A stretch of 64,000 nt of DNA from positions 197,036-261,035 of the forward strand of contig CAJNDS010002850.1 of assembly GCA_905221605.1 (NCBI GenBank), written 5' to 3'. The stretch comes from Symbiodinium natans. Lineage: Eukaryota; Sar; Dinophyceae; Suessiales; Symbiodiniaceae. A program made the translations under genes and the position numbers. Each line of letters begins with the position of its first letter. The stretch's first letter is position 1. The notes beneath the pieces are model-generated. The model did not search any database and was not told the DNA's origin. It saw nothing but the letters and a program-made list of their open reading frames with translations. This document shows, one piece after another, positions 52,814-62,812 of this stretch.

Positions 52814-55800
52814 GTGTCTAGTACCCATGTGCCTAGTACAAACAGCACAGTGGAAGACAGCCAAGAGAGCTGGAGTCCAGTTAAGAGGGGTCCGGAGGCT
52901 GTCCGAGCTGTGGACAGCAGTTGGGCGGTCACAGGGCCCAGATACTTCCATATAACAAGGGAAGACATCGAGGAGGAATGTGAGCATTCGGCCTCGCGAG
53001 AAGCTGAGGGAAGCCAAATACAGATGAGAGACCATGCAGCGGTTAGAGGGGAGAACATGAAGGCCTCGCAGGAAGCTGAGGAAACACGTTTCTCGGCCTC
53101 GCCGTGTGCTGAGGGTCGCAGAGGCAAACAAAAGCCCAAGAAGCGGAAAGCAAAACCCACGAAACCACCAAAAGATCTGCCAAAGGAGTGGCAAACGCTA
53201 TGCCAAGTGGTGGGTAGATATGATGCTTCCAGTGAGGCTGCTGCACTCGAAGCCATTGAGAAGCTGGAAGAGCAGGAACTCAACCCGCTACAACAACGAG
53301 CATGCCACGAAGTGCTTCGTTCCTTTGTGGAGCATGACGCACAATATGCCAAATGGATCTTGGCAGATGTGGCAAGTGGGTATCGCCAAGATGATAAGGC
53401 CGAATGCATCAAAATCACAGCGGCTAACATCACCAGCTGGAGGAAACCCATTGCGGCATGGATACATGAACTAGGACCGGACCTGGTGGTGCTGCAGGAA
53501 ACCCACCTCAAGACGGAGGGTATCCAGCAAGCCATGAGCCATTGCCAAGATATGGGATACACCTTCATTGGCATGCCAGGCAGTACAAAAATTAAGGGTG
53601 TACAAGGAGGCCTGGCAGTGGTTGCACCCCGACATAGGAATCTGCGATACCTTACCGAGTATGGGTCAGGACCGGCGGGCTTCCTGGCATGTGCCATGAG
53701 AAACAAAGGCTGGGATTTGATCATCGTCAGTCTGTATTTGGAGAGCGGGGTCGGATTCCAGGCTCCAAACAATATCCAAGTACTGGCGAGACTGATAGCC
53801 TTTCTCAAGGGCTGCAAAGTGCCTTATATGGTGCTGGGAGATTGGAATGAAGCCCAGGATACCATGAGGGGCACAACTATGGCGACAGAAGTTGGTGGTG
53901 CATTTGTAGGAGTGGGGGAACCAACGGCCCAAGGATCGGACGAAATTGATTACGGGTTGGTTGCGAAATGCTTGGTGCCCATCCTGCAAGTGAAAACGGA
54001 TTGGGAAACCCCTTTTCGGCCTCATGCTGCGATGCATTGGAGGGTAGCCCAACCGTGCAGTAGCCCTGATGTTCCCCAGATGAAGAAGGCGGGAGCATTG
54101 GTGACGGAGACTGCGGAATACGAACCAGTTCAAAACACACAGAGCATCAACATCCTGGATGAACCCAAGATGGAAGATGAGCTCAGTGAGACATTCGCTC
54201 ACCTGAGTGCCGGGGTGGAGAGGTCGATCACAGGCCGAATCGAAGGCATGGGTGTTAAATCCGAGATTGTCCGGAAGAAGTTGGTGGTCAACAACCCGGA
54301 GAACGTTGTCTGGACAGGCAAGAGGGCGGCCTTTTGGAACAGGGTCCAACAATGGGTCAAACAAGGCAGACATCATGGCGATGCGCATCCGGTGGCGCGC
54401 CTGGTCCAACGTAGGCTCGGCGAGTATTACGAGGGTGATGCTCAGAACCAGGAGGATATGCTCGTGAATATCCTGGGCCGGGGTACGGACACTAGACTTG
54501 TTCTGAAGCGCATCGACGAACAGCAATGCTACGCGAGAAAGGCGGATATGGAAGAGACAGCCCACCAGTACAAGCAATGGCTCAGCAAGGCCATGGAAAA
54601 GGGCATGCGACCATTATACAATGCCTTGCGAAAAGAAGAACAAGTGGTACAAAGACCCTACATGGAATATGACATGCTGGAACGGCCACACATTCGCCGA
54701 GACCACTGGGCGGCAGTGTGGACGACGGGCCAGCCGTTGGCAAAATCGGCCTCGCTCATGACGGAGCTCGAGGATGCAGCCAAAAAACAAGCGGCCAGCG
54801 TGGAGCCGCTAAACCCTGTCGAGGTCAAGGCAAGGATCAAAAAACTGGCACTAAAGAGCCCGGGGCCGGATGGCTGGAGGATTGATCATTTGCATGCCAT
54901 GGACGACAAAGCAGTGAAGCCGTTGTGTCCTTCTTCCATGAATGTGAGGCCAAGGCAGCCTGGCCGCAGCAAATGACAGTCTCCCTTATAGCAATGCTGC
55001 CGAAGAATCTGACCCGGGAAAGACCAATTGCTTTGCTACACATCCTGTACAGGACCTGGGTCCGTTTGCGATGGGATCTGGTAAGTACTTGGCAGGCAGG
55101 CTATGCCCAAACTGCCACGTATGACAAGGCAGTCCCAGGCAGTTGCTGCTTGGACGTGGCTGTAGGCAGACTACTGCGAAATGAGGTGGCGAAGACAAAT
55201 GGTGTGCATGTGGTGTCACTCTTTGTGGACCTCGAGTCCTTTTTCGATACCATCCAATTTCAGCAATTGATCACGGCAGCAACGGCCCTGCAATATCCAC
55301 CGCTAATCCTGAAGATGGCACTGGAAGTGTACATGGGTGCCAGATATTTGGTGGCGGATGGGGTGCTGTCGGCAGGCATCAGAGCCACGAATGGCGTGCA
55401 AGCAGGGTGTCCAGCTGCGCCATCGTTGGCAAAGGTGGCATTGCACCCGGTGATAGATAAGATCCAAAGGCGACGAGATGTGGCAAACGTGGATTGTTGG
55501 TTGGATGATGTCTCAATTGACATCCAGCATAAGTCCTTCAAACAAGTTGCGGATAGTGCGATACGAGTCTACCGCAGCTTAAAGGACGGGATGGACGCTA
55601 ATGGTTTCACGATTTCATCCAAGAAGACAGGGTTTGTGGCCAGCAGTACCCAGGCGAGCAAGCACCTGCGAGAACTCCTGTTGCCTCATGAGCCACAGGT
55701 GTACGACGTGATGCGTGACTTGGGTGTCGACAGTACAGGGGGGCGAAAGCGTCGCTTGGTGACGTCGGCAACGCGGGCCAAGAAAGCCCATGCGCGACAT

Positions 55801-57903
55801 AGCAAACTGTCCAGGCTGGGGCCGCCGCCCAGCACTAAACTCCGCGTGGTCAAGGCAGCGATCACATCCGTTGCTTTATGGGGGCACCCCTCTGTGGGGG
55901 TATCACCTAAAAGAATGAAATGGCTCCGAACCGTGGTAGGAAAACACCTGGGTAAATACAAGCTTGGGAGTTTGGAAACCATCTTGGACATGGGGGCCAA
56001 GAAATGCCAGGATCCAAAGCGCACAATCCACAAGCAGCATTTCAAGGTGGTGGCCAAGGTTTTCCGTGCATGGATTGGTGGCGGAAAAGCCCACTTTGAA
56101 TTGGCCTGGAAAACCACTTGGAAGAGGTTGAGTGCGGCCAAACACCACTGGCCACTGGTCACGGGGCCGATGGCAGCAACCATGGCGTACTTAATGGATC
56201 TGAAGGTGGATGCCAGCGACCCAGGCAAATGGAAGAGAGGAAGTGTCCTCAACGTTGATTGGACCCAGCCACGCATGGGTAGCCTCGCCTACAACTGGCT
56301 TGAGGGATTTCTGGAGGAACAAAAACGGGCTGCAATAGCGAGACAGGCAGGTGGCGCTGGTGCCCAAGAGGGGCTGGATTGGACGCCGCATCACAAGCTG
56401 ACGAAGCTGGGAGGCCTAAGCCCAGGCCTTATGGAAGGTATAAAGTCAGTGTGGCACGCGGGCGTCATCACGGAAACCAAGCCAGGATGGTGCAAGAAGT
56501 GCCAAATGCCGGCAACTCTGGAGCATGTCCTCAAGGAATGTCCTTACTGGCGTGAACAAGGGTTCAAAGAACCCAAGCTCCAGGACTACTTGCGTCACAA
56601 ATACCCATGGGAGTGTTTGTGGACAAGGGCACTCCTGCCAAAGCCGGCGGTGTGGCACCCGAAGCCGCCGGAACACCTTTTAGGTCTGCGATACCAAGGA
56701 TGCTTTGCAGCTGCTGCAAAAGTGGAAGCGGAAGGCTTGATCTTCGCCACTGACGCAAGTGGAGGTCCAGGAGGAATAGACCCACGCGTACAAACATCAG
56801 CCCTTGCAGTGGTGGCTATGTCCTGGACAAACGATGTCCTGGTGGAAGTCGGGCGGATCACAGAGCTGGTCTACCCGTGGCAGCCGGTGGTGGACATGGA
56901 GCGTCGTGCACTTTTCCGACTAATGGAGCACACGGAGGATCTGATTGATGTCACTATGGATTGCAAGCCGGCAGTCCAAGTGCTACAAAAAACACAACCG
57001 CCGGAGGATGACCTGGAATGGAGCAAAGTGTGGAATGGCAGGAAACGTATCAAGGCAACATGGGTCCCGTCCCACAAAACTGAAGAGGAATTCCTGGCGA
57101 AGATGGGGCCGGGTACGTTGTGGCGACGTGCAGCGAATGACATGGCAGACAAAGTATGTGGAGCAGTGGCGGCGGCTGCTTACAGCCCAGCGCACAAGAG
57201 GCGTGTCAAAGAATTGGACAATGTGGTGCGCACACTTTCCCTGGCGTACGGGGAACGCGCAGCCCACATATTGCGGAAGCGCAAAGAAGAAGACTTCCCC
57301 TTCATCCTGGACCATGCGCATTACAAAGAGAAGATGGAAGCCTCGCAGAAAGCTGAGGGATGCAAAAAAGAGCAGGGCAGCGCCAAACTCAACAAACGCC
57401 AGCGGCTTTGGCAGTTGCTTAAAAACCCGGAGCGCGGGCATCAATGGGAGAAGGGCAGCGAACACCCCCGGAATTTAACACTGAAATGTCAACTGTGCGG
57501 GTTGTATGTACAACAAACCCTCACGAACTTGGAGGTGGTCTTGGAGCAGTACTGCGTCAACCAGCCGGAGGCGCGAGTGCGTGAAGAGTGGGGTATCCAC
57601 CCCTCCCATAATATGGTGAATTTGGGAATCCGTTGGGTTTGCACAAAGTGTGACAGAACACATGCACCGGTCAGCCAGAAGTGCAATAAAAGCCTGGCGG
57701 GTGAGTGCAAATCGCGGACTTCTCAAGGCAAGCTGGCTACCCAAGCGCAAACCCTTGTCAATGGTGGAAGTATGAGCAACGTCCAGTTTCAGCAGCCTCG
57801 CGTTCAGTTTGGTGGGAAACACGCCAAAGCTAAGCCCCAAGCCAGCGCACAGCAGAAGATGTCATTGTTTGTTAGGCCTCGCCAAGCTGAGGGAACGCAG
57901 TAA
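52814..57903 (+). CDS. LINE ORF2: endonuclease, reverse transcriptase, RNase H (one frameshift)
   Basis: Frame 52814-54976 continues -1 in 54925-57903; the shift lies at about 54890-54925, where the sense passes from HLHAMDDKAV to VSFFHECEAKAAWPQQM. Endonuclease of the EEP/APE type: ITAANITSW, VVLQETH (Glu), GDWNEAQ (Asp, Asn), GSDEIDYG and FRPHAAMHW (His). RT: SPGPDGWRIDHL, LFVDLESFFDT (motif A), NGVQAGCPAAPS (motif B), CWLDDVSIDI (motif C, LDD in place of YADD). Then a finger CKKCQMPATLEHVLKECPYW and RNase H with FATDASGG, DMERRALF, MDCKPAVQ and ANDMADK. The C-terminus has two more Cys pairs (CQLCGLY, CTKCDRTH). The protein nicks the target DNA and primes reverse transcription there. Mini-hairpins add ASREAEG-type peptides at 52990, 53062, 53095, 57340 and 57875. 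The true start may lie upstream of 52814. The one-base loss makes this copy inactive unless it is an assembly error. Confidence 0.88.
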
Positions 57904-58030
57904 TTCCGCAGCCGTTTGGTGCAAGGAGCAGGGTTTTCGGCCTCGTAGCTGAGGGTGAGGGCCTCGCAACGGGGACTTGTATTTGGTGTTACGGCCTCGC
58001 TTTGCTGAGGGAGTGTAATTCGGCCTCGCG

Positions 58031-59301
58031 GTGCCGCGTGCTTGCGTCATCGCCGGACAAGGCGGGCCTGTAGCAATGCGGCAATGGAAGTCGGATGCTA
58101 CGATGAGGAGACAAGGGTCCCGACTGCCATCCTGGTTAAGGAATCGGCCGGACAAAGGCAAGGGCAAAAGCAAGAACAAGCAGAAGGATCAGCCCCGTGA
58201 ACGGTCCCCGCTTCGACAGGCCAGACACCCGGAGCAGCCTTGGGATAGTGAAGAGGAGAGAGCTTCGGAATCTCCGGTGGGTCCGGTACGCCTACGGGAG
58301 AGAGGAGAAGACAGTACGGCCTCGCCTCAAGCTGAGGGTGACGATGAAGAGCAAGAGGCAAACCAGCCTCGTACAGTCACGCTGGCGGAAGGGCCGGGTG
58401 CCCACAATATGGCCTCGCAGGAAGCTGAGGGAAAGGAGAAAGAGCAAGCCATGGGGCAAGTCAAGCCTGTGCACCTTTGGTGCATAAATTGCAGAACCAG
58501 CAAAGGCCAAGGACAGCGCTCCATTGGCTTGGGGAGGTCCAATTGGTCCGCAACCCAACGACAGGGCAAAGCTTACAGCCTAGGGTGCTTCCCTTTATAG
58601 GTGCGGGGCGCACTCGACGAGGATATGCTCTGGATCGGCTATGGGTCATGAAACTAGCAATGGAACCCCAGAGCTTTGGCAACGAAGCAGGGTATGGGGA
58701 ACAATTCCCCACCCTGGTCACCAGGACCCTGTGGGCAGGATGGATTGGAGTCCTTTTCGACGAAGCGGTGGAGGGTTACTGCCACCACTACTTCTATGGA
58801 AGTATCATCCGCAGGGCAGAGCTGTTCAACACATGGTGGCAGGAACATCGCCATGAAGCCGGGGTCCTCAGACAGTCCCTGTTTTACCTGGTGGCTATAA
58901 CGTCATGGCTGACCATGCAAGGAGTTGCTCTATCGGATATCACGGTGAGCAACGTTGGGCGCGACCCAATGTCAGGATCGCTACCGCGGGCAATGTTCTT
59001 TGACACGGCGGAATGGACGACGCTGCAGGAGGAGAGATACAAGATATCATGCGGCCTCGTACGCCTCCTGGAGAAATATGATGAGGAGCTACTGGCAACC
59101 ATACGTGGATTGGTCAGAACGTACGACGGCAAGGCCAGCGCGCTTTGGATGGCGTGCGTAGGCAATGTCGGGCCATTTGCCCAGCACCTGTTGGATGCCG
59201 GAATTGCAAAACGAGGATGGGATGGAACCCTGCATTCGGTTCCGGCAACAGAGATCCAGAGAATCACGTTGGGCATGCCGTATGACGAAGCTGATGAGTG
59301 A
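58031..59301 (+). CDS. LINE ORF3: protein-kinase-like protein (one frameshift)
   Basis: Frame 58031-58600 gives a basic and acidic low-complexity head (KGKGKSKNKQKDQPRERSP). It is continued -1 by 58477-59301 (274 codons), which carries a kinase-like core. In that frame: glycine loop IGAGRTRRGYAL (41-52), Lys59 in WVMKLA, Glu70 in GNEAGYGE, catalytic-loop-like ALSDITVSNVG (Asp154, Asn159 at the canonical spacing of five) and a DFG-like MFFDTAEW (Asp176). The K/E/D/N/D set is complete, though the K-E distance is short and HRD and DFG are replaced by LSD and FDT, so it is a divergent or atypical kinase. It lies 128 bp after ORF2 and before tail module M2, so it looks like part of the element rather than a host gene; a captured host gene is the alternative. 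Two in-frame mini-hairpins (58318, 58411) encode ASPQAEG and ASQEAEG. Confidence 0.6.
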
Positions 59302-59576
59302 GCAGCGCAGAGCAGACAAGAAACATGGATAGTGGTCAGAGAGGCACCAACAAACCGAATCAAAATACCGCCTCGGCGTGCTGCCTGAGGAGTTTCGGCC
59401 TCGACTTCGGTCTGAGGGGTGCCAGAGAGGGAAGTTCGGCCTCGGCATGACCTGAGGGAATTTCGGCCTCGACCACGGTCTGAGGGACTGGATTTCAGCC
59501 TCGACAAATGTCTGAGGAAAGTGAGGGCTAGTACCGGTAGTCTCACTGTGCAGAGTTGTAGCTTGTATGTTTCACC

Positions 59577-59640
59577 CACAAACCTCAGCCCCTTCGGGTG
59601 GCTACGCCTCGCAGCGTGCAGACGTAAAATTCACCTGGCA
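59577..59640 (+). repeat. Tail module M, copy 2
   Basis: Same core as copy 1 (CCCCTTCGGGTGGCTACGCC at 59590, GTAAAATTCACCTGGC at 59622). It ends the LINE unit. About 65 bp of unique sequence separates it from repeat A copy 2. Confidence 0.85.
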
Positions 59641-59705
59641 GTGAACTTTGTGGAGGATTCGTTATCACTGCTTTCAGAAATGCCCACAAGGACCAAGCAT
59701 GCAGC

Positions 59706-60777
59706 TAAACCGTGGTCGCAGAGTGGGCCTCACTTCGGTTGAGGGAAATCGACTCCCAAGTGAGAGTATGGAGTTTTGGTGGCAAACAAGAGAGCCAGCC
59801 GACTGTCTTTGGAACAATGGCTACGGCTGGCTGAGAATGTCAAGTCTCACAATGGATAGCGGCCTCGTACATAATATCCTCACAGGCAGGGTGGGTTTGA
59901 CCTGGTTGTCGGCACCTTGCCCGGCCCCCTGTCAGGCGCCTGTACCGGCCACCTGTTGAAGGTGTGTGGCGTGGGGTCACCGGTGCGTAGCGGCGATTTC
60001 GGTCGCTTAGCGTCCTCCAGCCTAAAAAGGGGTTGGGCAGGTACTTCACCTGTTCCTCCTGCTTGGCTCGTGTTGGAGATGTGTGAATCGAGGGCATGGA
60101 TCCGTCAAGGTGAGATGACGAGAAAGTGCAGAATGGCCTCAATCAATATGGAACGGTCTATGTATGGGGATTGACCACCCCGCCGGTAGAGGGATAGCGG
60201 CCTCTGAGAATCGGAGGGCATGGATCACCTCCCGGCAAAAGCCACAGGAAGTATGCCCTGTGCATGCAAGAGGCAGCCACCGTAACCAGAGTCCATGAAG
60301 CCTTGGGCCATGACCTGGTTTGAAGACATGTCCGGCCTCACTACGGTTGAGGGGTGGATGGAAGCACTCAGGACATGCAATGAGGCTCGTAGAACGAGCA
60401 TCTGGGTCTAAAGGAATGACCTCCATTCGGTGAGGGATAGCGGCCTCCACGAACGAGGGCATGGATCGCCTCCCGAATAGACAACACAGAGAATGTGCAA
60501 GCATACAGGCAATTTGCCTTGGCCAAAGTCTTCAAGCCAATGGCAACGACTTGGTCAAAACGACATTCCGGCCTCACTTCGGTTGAGGGTAGCGGTACGT
60601 CAAAACCGAGGACAAGGAATGAGAGGGGGAACTTACCGGCAGTTTCACCCCACAGTTTTAGTAAGCTTTTGTTTCACTTGAACCCACAGCCCCTTCGGGT
60701 GGCTACGCCTCGCAGCGTGCAGACGAAAAATTCACCTGGCTCAAGGTTTCGGCTCAACCCCGGTGGGGTGCTCAGGT
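59706..60777 (+). repeat. 1.07-kb repeat A, copy 2
   Basis: Near-identical to 50262-51337 in the same orientation, ending in tail module M copy 3 (60682-60777). Its mini-hairpins are at 59726, 60334 and 60570. The near identity implies recent insertion or gene conversion. Confidence 0.9.
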
Positions 60778-61872
60778 AGAGAGCGTCTTTAGTGCCGTTG
60801 TGGCTGGCCCTGGGGCTTGTAACTAAGGGTAGGTTCCGTTTTGAGGCCCTGGCAAAACTGTGTTTGCTCGTAGGCCGGCTGACCGGCTAAGCTGTCATAG
60901 AGCGGCGGCCCGCCAACTGCTGCCGTCGACGAAGGGCGTGAGTGCACAGTTTTCGGCCTCGCTTCGCTAGAGGGAAGCTTTTCGTCCTCGCGTTGCTGAG
61001 GGAACCTTGTGGCCTACAGTCTGCTCTGGGTCACAGTGAGAGTTGCAGCCTCGCATTGCTTGAGGGGTGACGCAAGCCTGTTGCTCACCAGAGATTCCTG
61101 CTGTCTCTGGGTGAGCAAAACCCACCGACCCTCATTTGGATTGAGGGCTGTGCTGAAGGTGAGTTTGGGTTCCTCGCTCACTTGTGTGGAAAACGAAGGT
61201 GAGACCGAAACACGGGGGAAACGGCCAGGCACGCTGCAGACAGTGCAGGCCAACGTCGCACTGCAAGAGGCATCCTTGCAGTGGCGACAGGAGTGTCCCG
61301 AACAATTGCGGTGTGCTCGAGCCCAAGCTTGCAGGTTTTCGGGGATCTGCAAGCTGAGCACAACAGGATTTTCTTCGCAGGTAGAATCAGGTAGAAAAGA
61401 TTTGGCCCAACCCTGCTGGATCTGCCTGGACAAAAATAACCAGAGGCATCAGTGTCGTAAAGCTCATTGACTGGTGCTACTGAGAAACCGTTGCCAGGAA
61501 CTTGCAGTAGGACTGTGGTGCGGCGCAGTGCAAGTTGAAGAGCAGCTGGTGGTGGCTGCTCCCCGGAAAACCAATAGTCCAAGAAGCCTCCTTCGGCCTC
61601 GCTCCGTGCTGAGGGTTTGTAAGGGTTGGTATTGGCCGGAAAGGATTCAGATGGAGGTTACCCGATCTTCGCGCTTTTCCCATCTGAAGGCAACCAATGG
61701 TAATCAGCCTGCTGGACATGGCAGGCCTGCTTTTGTTTACATCCACGTCTCCTGCAAGGGCTGGGGTCTGTCCGTGCACACAGACAAGGCGGAACCTTGC
61801 AGATGTTTAGGTCCTCGCGGCACGGCCGCTGGAGGTTGTTTGAAGATGTTGGCTCTCACTATCTGGTGAGGG
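60682..61872 (+). repeat. Repeat B, copy 1 (with tail module M3 at its head)
   Basis: From CCCCTTCGGG at about 60689 to the CTCACTATCTGG at about 61855 this is almost identical to 62813-64000, at a constant offset of 2,124 bp. Long minus-strand frames over it (for example 61178-61582) are not conserved between copies without indels and show no motif, so it is taken as noncoding. It has at least four mini-hairpins (about 60955, 60985, 61050, 61594). Confidence 0.9.
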
Positions 61873-62812
61873 TTTGTATGGGCACTTGCTGGGGCAAGGC
61901 GGCTCTGGCGTCTGAGGATGGTACATGTGCTGGCTGCTGAGTACGGGCCACCGAAAGAGACCTGTGGTAAGACAAGCGATGAAAGGAGCCGAACTCCTAA
62001 AGAAAGGACAGGCTAGCTCACGCGGACGCCACGCAGAGTATGTGTACTATCTTCAGATGTTGGAGCCAAATTGCCTAGCCTTGTGACGTGAGATGTGGTG
62101 TTTGGATTCGGCCTCAAGCACTGGAAGGCCTACAACAACAAATCCGAATGAAAACTGTGGTCCTAAGACACGCGGTGCAGCTGCTTATACGTGGCACCGC
62201 GGGGGTCACATAGAGATAGAGGGCTTGCCAGCAAGGGAACTCTGTCTAAAGAGAGCCCTGGCTCAGTGAGGAGCTGAGGGCCTGGCTGCGCTGATGCAGC
62301 GGAATGGTTGTTCGGCCTCGCCTCCGCTGAGGGAACAACAGTCAATGCTTCTCTGCAGTGTCGGTCCGGGTTAGTAAGAGCGAGAACGCCGGGACCTCGA
62401 GCTGCAGTTTTACCATGAAGCAACCGCGTGAGATGCATTATTGGTCAACTGGTGAGTAAGAGCGAGAAAGACAGGGTGACGCTACTTTGGGGGAGGCTGC
62501 AAGGCACGGTTAGTAAGTGCGAGAAAGCCGGAGCTGCGGACGAACCTGGAGTAGCAGTTTTTCATACCTCACGTGTTTCACTTTGCGGCCTCGCATGCGC
62601 TGAGGAAATCTGCCTCGAACAGAACATCCAGTGCTGAGTGGGGATTGCCAAACTTACGGAGGCTGATGCCACAACAAGTGCCTCAACAGCATGCATGCGG
62701 AGGGCAAAGTTCGGCCTCGCGAGTGCTGAGGGTTGCAGCTGAGAGAGGGCCTAGCTGTGAACGCAACACCTCAAGCGAGGTAATTTTTAGTTTAGTTTCA
62801 CCTTGACCAACG
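61873..62812 (+). other. Spacer between B copies
   Basis: This part of the 2.1-kb unit has no second copy inside the window. It holds three GTAAG(A/T)GCGAGAA words (about 62374, 62456, 62512) and mini-hairpins at about 62313, 62584 and 62713. No coding potential. It ends at tail module M4. Confidence 0.6.

Larger units (their letters stand above)
51338..59640 (+). mobile_element. Non-LTR retrotransposon (LINE) with three ORFs
   Basis: Between tail modules M1 and M2 lie ORF1 (51650-52621), ORF2 (52814-57903: endonuclease, RT, zinc finger, RNase H) and ORF3 (58031-59301, kinase-like). AP-type endonuclease plus RT plus RNase H is the plan of I/RTE/L1-group LINEs; RNase H after the RT and a Cys-His finger between them point to the I or related clade, but the clade is not certain. 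ORF2 has a single one-base shift near 54905 and ORF3 one shift near 58480-58600. Otherwise the element is well preserved. The 300-bp leader (51338-51649) contains six mini-hairpins and the ORF1 start. Confidence 0.85.

Noticed and set aside
61178-61582. Minus-strand ORF shared with 63138-63707
   Set aside because: Frames differ by indels between the two B copies and the predicted peptides lack domains, so coding is unlikely.
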